Shown: in pieces, positions 33,973 to 42,613 of the stretch
How positions within the stretch are numbered: position 1 is the first letter of the stretch
How the letters are laid out: every line of letters begins with the position of its first letter
Source of the DNA: JAXGOI01 sp040767605
GTDB lineage: Bacteria > Bacillota > Dehalobacteriia > UBA4068
DNA: 64,000 nucleotides
Reading direction: 5' to 3'
Assembly: GCA_040767605.1 (NCBI GenBank)
Contig: JAXGOI010000001.1
Coordinates: 434,001 to 498,000 of the forward strand
Made by a program: the position numbers and the translations under genes
Notes under the pieces: generated by a model
Database searches by the model: none
What the model saw: only the letters and a program-made list of their open reading frames with translations
Told to the model about the DNA's origin: nothing

Positions 33973-35424
33973 TTAACGCAAATATTTTAAAGGATTATAG
34001 GCCGTACCATTTATTCTGACTTCAAAATGCAGATGAGAGCCTGTGCTCCTTCCGGTATTGCCCACATTACCGATATACTGGCCTCTTTCCACGCTATCTC
34101 CGACCTTTATGCCGTATTTGCTTAAATGGGCATACCAGGTTTGAAGGCCGTCGCCGTGATCAATTTTAATTAAATTGCCGTAGCCGCCGCTATACCCGGT
34201 AAAAATAATTTTACCGCCTTCTGCCGCCACAACTCTATCCCCGGTATTTCCGTTTATATCCAAACCCGTATGATAACCGCTGCCCCTGGGGCCGAAATAC
34301 GAGGTTAACTGCCCAATAAGAGGCCAGCCGACAGTTCCCGCCGCGCCGCTGCCGCGGGAGGCCACAACCATTTTAGTTCCCCGCTCCACAACCTTATTTA
34401 CAGGGGCCGTTAAAACCACGGCGGAGGCTCTTTCCCGGCTTACTTCAAGACCATTATTTTCAACAACCCGCAGAGTTACTTCCTCAATGCCTTTTTTACC
34501 CTCAGAGACAGTTTTTTGAGTGCCCCTTAGCATACTGCTATTATTCTTTGTATCCACCTTAAAGGGGATTTCCGCCGTTTTAATAACCTCTTTAACCACA
34601 ATAACATTAATTTCCGGCTGCGGGGTGGAGATTTTAACCGTCTGGCCTAAAACAATATCTTCGGATTTAAGACCGGTATTAGCCTCCTGGATTTGCTCAA
34701 TAGGAACATCATACTGCCTGGCGATAGTCCAGAGGGTTTCATCCTCACTTTCCACCACATGGGTAATAAGCTGGGGAACGCCGAATAATAATTGGCTGGC
34801 GGCAATTTCCGGCAAAACCAAAGTTTCCGGATCCCGCCACTGATGAATAAAGGTTATATCCTCTTTAATATCGGAATCTATAATCCGCTCCCCGTCTTTA
34901 AGGTAGTAGGCCTTGGCGCATTCCATTGCCTCCTGAGCGGCCTCCTCCGAGGATAAAGCGGCAATTTCCCGCCCGTCCACATTTATTATGGTGGCATTAA
35001 CAATTTCCGTCAGGCTTTCGTTTAAAATATCAATGGCCTCTTGTGTGGTTACGCAGGCATGGCCCCGGGCGGAAATGGCATCAACGGTAACATCCTCGGC
35101 ACAGAGAACCGGGCAGCCCCTAAGCTCGCTCTTTTGCTGGAGATAAGTATCCAAAGCGGCCTGGGCATCCTGCTGGCTGGTTAAAACAGCAACAGTATTA
35201 CCGTTAACGGTAATGCCATAAGCATTAGCTCCCTGATAAAATAAGCTTAAGCCGCCCCAAAAAATAAAAGCACAACAGAGAATAATTGCCGCTACGGAAA
35301 TTACTCTTTGATAGTACTTTGCATTATGCTTAAACAGTAATTTGCTCTTTTTTTCCGTTTTTTTGTTTTTGTATGTAGCACTAACAACCTCTTCAGGCAG
35401 ATTCTCTTTACCAAATGTATGCAT
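33973..35424 (-). CDS. LysM/G5/M23 peptidoglycan endopeptidase
   Basis: 483 aa. One membrane segment (about residues 35-60) is followed by a helical stalk with PepSY-like sections (about 70-205), a LysM motif (ESEDETLWTIARQYDVPIEQIQEAN, near 215-240), a G5 domain (about 265-340) and a C-terminal M23 domain. The zinc ligands are visible as GYHTGLDINGN (near 375) and TGSHLHFEVRING (near 460). Such enzymes cleave peptide cross-links in the cell wall during growth or sporulation. The start is at ATG 35424 (a GTG at 35436 is possible). It is a single-gene unit with its own promoter and terminator. Confidence 0.92.
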   Translation of the reverse strand: MHTFGKENLPEEVVSATYKNKKTEKKSKLLFKHNAKYYQRVISVAAIILCCAFIFWGGLSLFYQGANAYGITVNGNTVAVLTSQQDAQAALDTYLQQKSELRGCPVLCAEDVTVDAISARGHACVTTQEAIDILNESLTEIVNATIINVDGREIAALSSEEAAQEAMECAKAYYLKDGERIIDSDIKEDITFIHQWRDPETLVLPEIAASQLLFGVPQLITHVVESEDETLWTIARQYDVPIEQIQEANTGLKSEDIVLGQTVKISTPQPEINVIVVKEVIKTAEIPFKVDTKNNSSMLRGTQKTVSEGKKGIEEVTLRVVENNGLEVSRERASAVVLTAPVNKVVERGTKMVVASRGSGAAGTVGWPLIGQLTSYFGPRGSGYHTGLDINGNTGDRVVAAEGGKIIFTGYSGGYGNLIKIDHGDGLQTWYAHLSKYGIKVGDSVERGQYIGNVGNTGRSTGSHLHFEVRINGTAYNPLKYLR

Positions 35425-35486
35425 AATACACCACACTTTTCCAGATTACGCCACAGCAAGGCTGCGCATAGAATATAATTGAAAGT

Positions 35487-35515
35487 ATTATACCATATTG
35501 AGGGCACCCAAACAA
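35487..35515 (-). promoter_or_regulatory. Promoter of the M23 peptidase gene
   Basis: TTGTTT (35515-35510), 17 bases, TATAAT (35492-35487) with TGG immediately before it (extended -10). The start codon is about 60 bases downstream. Confidence 0.75.
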
Positions 35516-35733
35516 TGGCAAAAGGCAAAGAAAGCCCCTTATAGGCCTGAGGCAAGGCTTTTTAAAGCTCTTACAGGGGGTATTTATTTAATCTTGCATA
35601 AGATTAAATATTCAGAAAACTCCGAATACGCTTTATTCCGCGTTAAAAACTCAATCTTAATAAGGGGTTTAGCCTTTAATATATTCTATTATACATTTTT
35701 TTAAGCTATTTTTTAAATTTTTTTAAGGCTAAT
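35516..35733. other. AT-rich spacer between the M23 promoter and the tRNA-Gly terminator
   Basis: No gene is seen. It contains a perfect 10-bp inverted repeat atttaatctt / aagattaaat with a gcat loop (35586-35609), not followed by a T-run, of unknown role. Confidence 0.5.
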
Positions 35734-35774
35734 AAAAAAAGACATACCCGCCGTAGGCGGAAAGTATGTCTTTT
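35734..35774 (-). terminator. Terminator of the tRNA cluster after tRNA-Gly
   Basis: An 11-bp outer stem (aaaagacatac with gtatgtctttt) and a 5-bp inner ccgcc/ggcgg stem, with a 3-base bulge. A run of seven T follows on the minus strand. It begins at the CCA end of tRNA-Gly. Confidence 0.85.
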
Positions 35775-35847
35775 GGAGCGGGTGAAGGGAATCGAACCCT
35801 CATAACTGGCTTGGGAAGCCAGCGCTCTGCCATTGAGCTACACCCGC
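35774..35847 (-). tRNA. tRNA-Gly (anticodon CCC)
   Basis: 74 bases on the minus strand including an encoded CCA. Acceptor GCGGGTG pairs with CACCCGC. The anticodon stem ctggc/gccag encloses loop TTCCCAA, giving anticodon CCC (reads GGG). The T-arm has TTCGATT. This is the last gene of a six-tRNA cluster on one strand. Confidence 0.95.
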
Positions 35848-35876
35848 AAGGGTTATTACCCGACCAAGGGCAACCC

Positions 35877-35953
35877 TGGTGACGCGTAGGGGATTCGAAC
35901 CCCTGGATGCCAGCGTGAAAGGCTGGTGAGTTAAGCCGCTTCTCCAACGCGCC
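35877..35953 (-). tRNA. tRNA-Glu (anticodon TTC)
   Basis: 77 bases with encoded CCA. Acceptor GGCGCGT pairs with ACGCGTC (one G-T pair). The anticodon stem ccagc/gctgg encloses CTTTCAC, giving TTC. The T-loop is TTCGAAT. It lies 29 bases upstream of tRNA-Gly in transcription order. Confidence 0.95.
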
Positions 35954-35964
35954 ATATTATTGGT

Positions 35965-36004
35965 AAAAGAAGCAAGCCCGCAAGCTTTGGGGCTTGCTTC
36001 TTTT
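35965..36004 (-). terminator. Long hairpin between tRNA-Lys and tRNA-Glu
   Basis: Perfect 15-bp stem aaaagaagcaagccc / gggcttgcttctttt with a 10-base loop, starting at the tRNA-Lys CCA end. It could be a partial terminator or a processing signal, because two tRNAs follow on the same strand without an obvious new promoter. Confidence 0.7.
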
Positions 36005-36079
36005 GGTGAGCCATCGGCGACTCGAACGCCGGACACCCTGATTAAAAGTCAGGTGCTCTACCTGCTGAGCTAATGGCTC
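36004..36079 (-). tRNA. tRNA-Lys (anticodon TTT)
   Basis: 76 bases with encoded CCA. Acceptor GAGCCAT pairs with ATGGCTC. The anticodon stem cctga/tcagg encloses CTTTTAA, giving TTT. The T-loop is TTCGAGT. Confidence 0.96.
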
Positions 36080-36080
36080 A

Positions 36081-36155
36081 TGGCTGGGGTGGCTGGATTC
36101 GAACCAACGAATAGCGGCTTCAGAGACCGCGGCCTTACCGCTTGGCGACACCCCA
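36081..36155 (-). tRNA. tRNA-Gln (anticodon CTG)
   Basis: 75 bases with encoded CCA. Acceptor TGGGGTG pairs with CACCCCA, discriminator G. The anticodon stem gcggt/gccgc encloses CTCTGAA, giving CTG (reads CAG). The first U-A-type acceptor pair is the usual tRNA-Gln identity feature for GlnRS. One base separates it from tRNA-Lys. Confidence 0.95.
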
Positions 36156-36278
36156 AAGATTAAAATAAATCCAAAAAACTAATAAAAAGCGGCCGTAGCC
36201 AGGGTTTTGGCGTTTTTTACCCTGCGGGTAATTCATTTTAGGCCTGAAACCCTAAACAGGCCTAAGGGAATGGGTTTT

Positions 36279-36353
36279 TGGCTGGGGTGGCTGGATTCGA
36301 ACCAACGAATGGCGATTCCAAAGACCGCTGCCTTACCTCTTGGCTACACCCCA
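36279..36353 (-). tRNA. tRNA-Gln (anticodon TTG)
   Basis: 75 bases with encoded CCA, close in sequence to the CTG isoacceptor at 36081-36155. The anticodon loop CTTTGGA gives TTG (reads CAA). The 123-base gap to the other tRNA-Gln has a 9-bp inverted repeat ttaggcctg / caggcctaa (36238-36265) without a T-run. Confidence 0.95.
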
Positions 36354-36356
36354 GCA

Positions 36357-36433
36357 TGGGGTGGATGAAGGGGATTGAACCCTCGAGTGCCGGAGCCACA
36401 ATCCGGTGCGTTAACCGCTTCGCCACATCCACC
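36357..36433 (-). tRNA. tRNA-His (anticodon GTG)
   Basis: Acceptor GTGGATG pairs with CATCCAC. An extra 5' G (36433) faces discriminator C, the His identity element. The anticodon stem ccgga/tccgg encloses TTGTGGC, giving GTG. CCA is encoded. It is the first gene after the cluster promoter. Confidence 0.95.
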
Positions 36434-36449
36434 AAAACCAGCAGAAATA

Positions 36450-36478
36450 ATTCTAGCAAAAGTCCAGACAAAAGTCAA
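36450..36478 (-). promoter_or_regulatory. Promoter of the tRNA cluster
   Basis: TTGACT (36478-36473), 17 bases, TAGAAT (36455-36450), on the minus strand, 17 bases upstream of tRNA-His. Each hexamer has one mismatch to consensus. Confidence 0.82.
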
Positions 36479-36651
36479 TATCAAATATAAATACTTTGGC
36501 TTTTAAAAAGCTCTTTACCAGTTTTTTAGGCTATTTTTTAGAATATTTTTTTCTTTATAGGCTTTTAATTCTAAACTTTCGTTTACCCGGCTCTTTGATT
36601 TAATTCCGGCGGTTTTTAAATCCTGTTCCTGATTATTTTTATTTTCCGCCA

Positions 36652-36685
36652 ATAGAAAAGGCCGGGGCTTATTAAACCCCGGCCT
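36652..36685 (-). terminator. Terminator after the 781-aa surface protein gene
   Basis: Perfect 9-bp GC-rich stem aggccgggg / ccccggcct (36659-36667 with 36677-36685), followed on the minus strand by TTTCTATT. Confidence 0.8.
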
Positions 36686-36709
36686 CTATTTTTGGGGAAA
36701 TAAAAAGCT

Positions 36710-39055
36710 TTATTTAGGAACAACTGTAATGGATTGATCCTCCTTATGCCAGTTAACAACGGAATTCAGCTGCTCCCCTACATAGCGCAAGGGTACAAAG
36801 GTGCGGCCGTTAATAAGAATGGGGGGAACCTCCATACCGGCGGCAATATCCGCCTTGCCATTGGCATACATGGTTATTTTTTTACCGTTAAGAATAATGG
36901 TTATCATACGGGTTACATTGCCATGATAATTAACCTCGGCCCCCAGGGATTGAGCAATAAAACGCAGGGGAACCATGGTATAGCTGTTAGCGCCGTATTT
37001 ATAGAGGAAAGGTACGGCATCTATGGTAATTTGCTGCGTGCCTACTGTGGCGGTTTTTTGGCCTATTTTAAGGTATACATTTTTAGCCGCTTTGGCCCTG
37101 TTTACAATAATATTGTAAATTCTCTTTGCTCCGCTTACAGAGGTAACGGTTACGGTTATATTATTATCCCCCTCATTAAGATTTATATAGGGGGACCAGC
37201 TATTACTGGTAACGGCTGTATTATTAACCTTAATGCTAGCGGAGACATCCTCCGGCATAAATAAAAGAGAAATTTTATTTACACTATTGCCTACATTGGC
37301 GGAATAACTGGTTATTGTCCGGGAGAAGCCGGGGGTATAGCTTACATTGCCATTGGGCTCCCTTAAGGAGAATGTGCTTAAATAATTATTTGTTGAATTG
37401 CCCCGGTTAACCTTAACTACATAAGTATTCTTTTTGCTGTAATCCGCGGCATACACCACAACATTTATTTTTGTGGTGCTGCTGTTTAAAGTAATACTCC
37501 CTGAGGTTGCCGAAGTTTGGGAGGGGGAAACCACAAGCTCGCCGTCAACTAAAACCACAGCCCCTTTAGTGCTTACCTCAGGCATAATTCTTACATACTT
37601 AACAGTAGTATCCACATAGGCGTCATAATTGTAGGTATCATAGGCAAAGCTGGGGGAATAGCCTATGGTGGCGGAGCCTGAGGATCCGCTTCTAATGGTA
37701 ATTCCGTCCAGGGTGGCATCGGAGCTGGCGGAGCTTGTTGCCCTTCTTACCACAATATTATAGGTTTTTTTGCTTATGCCGTCCTGAGCTATTACCTCAA
37801 CCTTTATACTATTGCCCGAGGCAGAGGTTGAGCTGACGCTTATTGAGGTATTGGAGCCGCTGCTTATTTTAGTGCCGTTTACATATATAGAGGCCGCGCT
37901 GTCGCTGGCGGAGGCATAAACCTGAACGCTGCTGATGCTGTTTTTAACAAAGGCATAATAAGTGGAGGAACTGCTCCCGGAAAATTCGGGGAACATATCC
38001 AGAGTAGAGCCGCTGTAACGGATGTATAAATTAGAAAGCTCGCAATTATCCGAGAGATTCCCCCGGCTAATATTTAAAGTATATGTTTTTGCGGCATTAT
38101 TTTGAGCCCTAACTTCAATCGTAACAATATTAACCGAGCCTGAGCTAATGGGAATATTTTGCCCCGCATTATAGGTGCTGCTCCCCATTTTTATGGTATA
38201 TGAAGCCAGAGGGTCATTTAAGCTGGGGTTAATTTGAACCGAAGTGGCATTTGTTGCAACGGTAATATTATAGGATGTGGTAGACTGGCTGAAGCTTCTG
38301 TTCCAATTACCCCCTACAGGGTAGCTGCTGCTTACAGTACCGTTATGGCTAAGGGTTAAGGCCTTAAGATTATTATCCGAAGGCAGGGTTATGGGGCGGT
38401 AAACCAGTAAATCATAGCTTTGGGTATCCCCCGTGGTGCTGGTTATTTCAATTGCAATTTCCCTTGCCTCGCCGGCCTCAAGGGTAAAAGATTGATTGGC
38501 GGAGGCAATATTTACAGTACCGCCACTTTCCGCCTGGGCGGAGACGGTTATTGTGCCGCCGCTTGCCGGAGTATTTACTCTATAGCGGTTAATATCCCAG
38601 GTAACGGTTTGGCTTGATCCGTTAAATTTAACATCAATGGTTTTTAGCTGGGCCTTAATCCCCACATCAATGGTATATGTGCTTACCAGCGCCGCAGGGC
38701 TGCCATCCGGGGCATAATAAGTCTCCACAATTACGCTGCGGTTTCCGTTTATATTGGGAATATTTAAGGATATACTCCCTGAGCCGGAGGAGGCCGTATC
38801 CAGCCCGCAGCTGATTTTAATATAGCTGCTTTCATCCGCATTGGTAAAATTCGCACCGGCTTCTACCGTAAGGGTATCTCCGGAATTGACCAATGCATTA
38901 TAGGAATATGTACCGGAAGAAAAGCCGATTTTTTCCGAGCCCCCTACCTTTGCGGAAATTGAAGTTACATCCCCGGCCGCTGCTAAAGCGGTAGCCGGCA
39001 AAAGCAGGCAAAGAGCCAGTACCCCCATGACTATTAAAGCTTTTATTTTTCTCAT
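36710..39055 (-). CDS. Secreted repeat protein: cadherin-like beta-sandwich repeats plus copper-amine-oxidase-like stalk domain
   Basis: 781 aa. A signal peptide (MRKIKALIVMGVLALCLLL to ALAAAG, about residue 27) leads to six degenerate beta-sandwich repeats of 90-115 residues, rich in Ser/Thr/Asn, each ending in a pattern like YNIIVNRA or YTLNISRG. These resemble cadherin-like PF12733 domains. The last 110 residues form the stalk module with two VPLR(F/Y) blocks (MVPLRFIAQSLGAEVNYHG and TFVPLRYVGEQLN). No SLH, LPXTG or membrane anchor is seen, so it is probably released or held non-covalently at the cell wall. GGGAGG precedes the ATG. The paralogue-like gene at 39326 has the same plan. Confidence 0.85.
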   Translation of the reverse strand: MRKIKALIVMGVLALCLLLPATALAAAGDVTSISAKVGGSEKIGFSSGTYSYNALVNSGDTLTVEAGANFTNADESSYIKISCGLDTASSGSGSISLNIPNINGNRSVIVETYYAPDGSPAALVSTYTIDVGIKAQLKTIDVKFNGSSQTVTWDINRYRVNTPASGGTITVSAQAESGGTVNIASANQSFTLEAGEAREIAIEITSTTGDTQSYDLLVYRPITLPSDNNLKALTLSHNGTVSSSYPVGGNWNRSFSQSTTSYNITVATNATSVQINPSLNDPLASYTIKMGSSTYNAGQNIPISSGSVNIVTIEVRAQNNAAKTYTLNISRGNLSDNCELSNLYIRYSGSTLDMFPEFSGSSSSTYYAFVKNSISSVQVYASASDSAASIYVNGTKISSGSNTSISVSSTSASGNSIKVEVIAQDGISKKTYNIVVRRATSSASSDATLDGITIRSGSSGSATIGYSPSFAYDTYNYDAYVDTTVKYVRIMPEVSTKGAVVLVDGELVVSPSQTSATSGSITLNSSTTKINVVVYAADYSKKNTYVVKVNRGNSTNNYLSTFSLREPNGNVSYTPGFSRTITSYSANVGNSVNKISLLFMPEDVSASIKVNNTAVTSNSWSPYINLNEGDNNITVTVTSVSGAKRIYNIIVNRAKAAKNVYLKIGQKTATVGTQQITIDAVPFLYKYGANSYTMVPLRFIAQSLGAEVNYHGNVTRMITIILNGKKITMYANGKADIAAGMEVPPILINGRTFVPLRYVGEQLNSVVNWHKEDQSITVVPK

Positions 39056-39325
39056 TTAATTAACCTCCCATTTTATTCCGATACAAATATTATTAGATTT
39101 TGCAAGCTTTTTTCTTTTAAACTAATGACGCAATTGCAAGTGTATTTGTTCCCGCCATACAGTATATAACAGGCCGGATAAAAAATATTTTTTAAGGCTC
39201 TGAAAAAATCCCGTTTAAGAGGCAAATACCCGAGTTTTTTTATAAAATCAACTTATAAAGCTGCCCCTTAAAAGTCAAAAGAAACCTGCCTTAAAGTATT
39301 TGCCTTTATTTGGCATTTTCCTGCC

Positions 39326-41119
39326 TTATTTTGTGATTAAAACCAGTTTTTCGGCAGGCTGCCACTGGACGGAAGCCTTTAATTCCTGAGCAATATAGCG
39401 CAAAGGTACAAAAACCCGCCCATTTTTAATTTCCGGGGGAACATCCATACCGGGAACACTTTGATTAAGATAAAGATTTAAAGCCCGGCCCTGATTAATT
39501 ATCTCCACCAGCTTTTTTTCGCCATGCCAATTAATTTCCGCCCCCAGGGCCTGGCTTATAAAGCGCAGGGGCACCATAACCCGGCCCTTTATTTCATATG
39601 CTTCGGCATCCATAGTTTTTACGGCTTCGTTAATAACAATTTCTCTGCTGCCGACTAATACCTTAATAAAGGTTTTTTGAGGATAAAAAAGCAGGGAATA
39701 GGTTTTAATACCGCCTTTATCCGGAGATATAATTGTAAGGTAAAGCGGATTATCCCCGGAAAGCTCCGCCGGGAGGGAATAATTCCAAAAACCGGCGCCG
39801 GTAAAACTTTTTCCCCCTAAAAGCATAACCGCCCCCTGGGGAGCCACGGCTGAAATACCTATATTTTTAGCAAGGTTTGCTAAGGGAATACGGAAGCTGT
39901 TTTCCCCATAGGGGTATTTTAGGGCGTCTATTTCTTTATCCCCGGCGATAATTTTAAGGCTTAAAAGCCCGGTACCCTCCGGGGGCAAATTATTTGCAAA
40001 GCCGGGCAAAAGAAGGCGGAGAAAATAATAATTAACCAGCCCCCCCTTATGTACCCCAATTAAAAAATTAGCCTTTGCTTCGTCTAATTCATTTAGATTA
40101 TCTAAAATTAAAAAATCCCGGGGGCTATTATTAATAGTGGTATAGCTGCCCTCTTCTCCCTTAAGGTTAAGGGTAATCCTTTCGGTATTTAGGGGTATTT
40201 CAGCTAAATAGGAGTTTGTTTCAGAAGAAAAAACCGGCGAGAGGGGAATTCCTCCATTATTCAGCCTTAAATAAACAAGGCCGGGAAGATTTTGGGGAAT
40301 TGCCTCTAAAGAATTTTCAAAAAGCAGAGTATAAGTAAGGCTATCCCCTTTTTGACCTATCAGGCTTATTTCAACTTTATCTTTATTGGAGGTGGTTAGC
40401 TGCAGGGGGCCATCGGTATAATAAATCTTGCCGCCCACAATTATTGCCTTAACCCCCTTCCCCGGGCTCATCTTAATTATAAGCCAATCCCCTTTTAGGG
40501 CATTTAGGGTGTAGCGGGTATTAAACCTTGTGAAGCCGGGGTTAAATACGGCAATACCATTAGCTGAGGTAATTTCTAAACTGTTTAAATATAAGCCCTC
40601 CGTATTTATTGTATCATTTATGTCATTTATATCATTTATATCAGTTATGCCATTATTTATTTCCTCGTTTATTTCTTCCGGGGGGCTGCCGGAATCACCT
40701 CCCCCATTGCCGGGGCCGGAATTATTCCCCTCCAGAATAAACTGAATATAATAGGCAGGGCCAAGGCCCATATCATTACCAAAGCGCACCGGGATAATTT
40801 TATTCTTGTTTATTTCAATAGTATGGCTGTACTCCCCGGCATAATATCTGAAGCCCTCCGCCACAAAAAAGCAGCCCTCCGGCAGATTAGGCCTAAAATA
40901 TATTTCGCAAGGCCCATTAAGGCTAAGGGTATATTGGGTTATTGAAGAATTAAAAGCGGGGTTAAGGTTTAAATTATGCCCCCCAGAAGCATTAAAAACC
41001 TCAAAAGAGGCCTGCCCCGTCTCAAAAGCCCCGGAGTTTTGGGTTTTAGAGAAAAAAGCCGGCATAAAAACAAATAAAATTAAAATAAAAATTCCGGTTT
41101 TAATCCTTAATTTTGCCAT
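39326..41119 (-). CDS. Secreted protein with stalk domain, architecture like the 781-aa neighbour
   Basis: 597 aa. An N-terminal hydrophobic signal (residues 8-25) precedes about four beta-sandwich-like repeats of roughly 90-100 residues, the first and second separated by an Asn/Gly/Asp-rich linker (about 133-175). The linker includes a short TDINDINDINDT repeat. The C-terminal 110 residues are a copper-amine-oxidase-like stalk module with MVPLRFISQALGAEINWHG and FVPLRYIAQELKASVQW. It shares domain order with the next gene downstream but little direct identity outside the stalk. Probable surface or matrix protein of unknown ligand. AAGGAGG precedes the ATG. Confidence 0.82.
   Translation of the reverse strand: MAKLRIKTGIFILILFVFMPAFFSKTQNSGAFETGQASFEVFNASGGHNLNLNPAFNSSITQYTLSLNGPCEIYFRPNLPEGCFFVAEGFRYYAGEYSHTIEINKNKIIPVRFGNDMGLGPAYYIQFILEGNNSGPGNGGGDSGSPPEEINEEINNGITDINDINDINDTINTEGLYLNSLEITSANGIAVFNPGFTRFNTRYTLNALKGDWLIIKMSPGKGVKAIIVGGKIYYTDGPLQLTTSNKDKVEISLIGQKGDSLTYTLLFENSLEAIPQNLPGLVYLRLNNGGIPLSPVFSSETNSYLAEIPLNTERITLNLKGEEGSYTTINNSPRDFLILDNLNELDEAKANFLIGVHKGGLVNYYFLRLLLPGFANNLPPEGTGLLSLKIIAGDKEIDALKYPYGENSFRIPLANLAKNIGISAVAPQGAVMLLGGKSFTGAGFWNYSLPAELSGDNPLYLTIISPDKGGIKTYSLLFYPQKTFIKVLVGSREIVINEAVKTMDAEAYEIKGRVMVPLRFISQALGAEINWHGEKKLVEIINQGRALNLYLNQSVPGMDVPPEIKNGRVFVPLRYIAQELKASVQWQPAEKLVLITK
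40614..40649. repeat. Four tandem 9-bp units coding for the Ile-Asn-Asp repeat
   Basis: tcatttatg, tcatttata, tcatttata, tcagttatg in frame inside the linker of the 597-aa protein. In-frame 9-bp slippage would lengthen or shorten the linker without a frameshift. Confidence 0.8.
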
Positions 41120-41412
41120 AGAAACCTCCTTAAGCTAAAAACCGCCTATTAGGTTCATCAGCATTAAAACAAATTGCGGGGAATTTACTGAAGATTCAAC
41201 AAAATACCCTATTAAAAGTATAGCAAATAAAAAGCATTCTGAGAATACTTCTAAAAAATAGTTTTAAAAATACAGGCCCCGCTTAATTATAAACATAATT
41301 TTAAGCTATATAAATTTTGGCCTAAATAATAAAAAGCCCCCCCCAGGCGGCCAAAAAGCTGTTTATAATTGCTGTTATAATATAGTAAATATATTTTCTG
41401 AATAAGCCTTAT

Positions 41413-41922
41413 TTACAGATTTAAGATTTTTTTTAAGGGGGCTTGCAAATATTTTACACTTAAACCGATAATAAACCCCATGGGTATTGCGCTTATAAGT
41501 AAAACCGGCAAATAATAGATTATTTCCCCCCGCCCCATAATAAAGCCTGCTACGGCCAGTTGGGCAAGATTATGCATTAAGGCCCCTGCCAGGCTCACCC
41601 CGATTATGCTTAAACCCTTAATATAGCGGTAGCAGAGTATCATAATAAGGCTGGCGCTAAGCCCGCCCCCAAGGCTCAGAAAAAAGGGAAGGCTTAAAAA
41701 ACTCCCGAAAATCAGCGAGCTTAAAAGCACCCTTACAACCGCGACCTTTAGAGCCATACGCCCCCCCAGTAAAACCAGGGCAAGAAGGGTAACGGCATTA
41801 GCCAGCCCCAGCTTTACCCCGGGCACAGGCAAAGGCATAGGCAGCATGGCCTCTAAGCTGTGAATTGCTATTGCAATAGCGGTTAATATGCCTAATAAAG
41901 CCAGGCGCCGGGTATTATTCAT
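41413..41922 (-). CDS. Gx transporter family membrane protein
   Basis: 169 aa, five to six hydrophobic segments. RRLALLGILTAIAIAIHSLEAMLPMPLPVPGVKLGLANAVTL at the start is the signature of the family once labelled heptaprenyl diphosphate synthase component I and now Gx/ThiW-like ECF S-component transporters. It commonly neighbours NusG-domain-II and Rnf/FMN-binding genes in Clostridia, as here. The cargo is unknown; flavin or cofactor-precursor import would suit the context but is inference. GGAGAG precedes the ATG. Confidence 0.85.
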   Translation of the reverse strand: MNNTRRLALLGILTAIAIAIHSLEAMLPMPLPVPGVKLGLANAVTLLALVLLGGRMALKVAVVRVLLSSLIFGSFLSLPFFLSLGGGLSASLIMILCYRYIKGLSIIGVSLAGALMHNLAQLAVAGFIMGRGEIIYYLPVLLISAIPMGFIIGLSVKYLQAPLKKILNL

Positions 41923-41982
41923 TCTCTCTCCTTTTGCTTAAAATTTTTAAGCGCTATTATTGCTTAATAAATTTTGTAAATT

Positions 41983-42345
41983 TTACCAGGCCACAGTGTC
42001 AACCTCTGGGGAGGCCGCCTTAATTATTATGCTTACCTTATTGGGAACGCATATTATACTTGAATTAACCCTTTTAATGGGGCCGGTTTTTACACATGTT
42101 TGATTAGGGCAGGGGGTTTCCCCCATTTTAATTGCTCCGTTTTCGCAAACAAGGCGGAATTTAAAGGCCGCCCCCATAAGCTCATATACCCCGTCTTTAT
42201 TTAAGTCTATCTCCAGGGCTTTTTCTCCATCAATATAAACCAGCGCCGCAGGGGTTTGGGGCTGGGGGGCAATAAAATATTTTAAAGAAAAAATAAGGGC
42301 CAAGAATAAAATTGCACCTAAGAGAAAAAAATCCAATTTTTTCAT
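41983..42345 (-). CDS. NusG domain II-containing protein
   Basis: 120 aa. One N-terminal membrane helix (about residues 5-22) is followed by an extracytoplasmic KOW/NusG-II-like beta domain (ALVYIDGEKALEIDLNKDGVYEL) with two cysteines in CPNQTCVKTG (near residue 87). The family is often encoded next to Rnf, ApbE and FMN-binding genes, but its function is not established. The start is ATG 42343-42345 after GGAAGG; a TTG 18 bases upstream is less likely. It is transcribed divergently from rnfC. Confidence 0.85.
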   Translation of the reverse strand: MKKLDFFLLGAILFLALIFSLKYFIAPQPQTPAALVYIDGEKALEIDLNKDGVYELMGAAFKFRLVCENGAIKMGETPCPNQTCVKTGPIKRVNSSIICVPNKVSIIIKAASPEVDTVAW

Positions 42346-42429
42346 TTTTTTATCCTTCCACAAGCTTCTTTTACAGTTTATACTAAAAAAAAGGGGAAAA
42401 CAAGGCGCTGATTATTATAAAATATATTC

Positions 42430-42457
42430 TTGATATTATTATCTTCCCTGCTATAAT
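42430..42457 (+). promoter_or_regulatory. Upstream promoter candidate of the rnf operon
   Basis: TTGATA (42430-42435), 16 bases, TATAAT (42452-42457). It lies about 155 bases before rnfC. Confidence 0.6.
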
Positions 42458-42526
42458 CAGAAAGTTTTTACTCCGGCTTTTAATAAGTTCACTTTAGGCG
42501 AATATGCAAAAAATACCGCCGATAAG

Positions 42527-42555
42527 TTGCATTATAGCCTTAAGGGGATTATAAT
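42527..42555 (+). promoter_or_regulatory. Proximal promoter candidate of the rnf operon
   Basis: TTGCAT (42527-42532), 17 bases, TATAAT (42550-42555), about 58 bases before the rnfC start codon. Confidence 0.65.
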
Positions 42556-42613
42556 CTAAAGAGGTGAAAATCATTTTTTATATATTTATGTTGAAACTAG
42601 GGAGGTTAGTGAC

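Noticed and set aside
35729..36490. Several open frames of 60-80 codons on both strands
   Set aside because: They run through six clear tRNA genes and their spacers. Their peptides are translations of tRNA sequence.
36734..37264. 176-codon plus-strand open frame
   Set aside because: It is antisense to the stalk end of the 781-aa secreted protein, has no ribosome site and its peptide lacks any family pattern.
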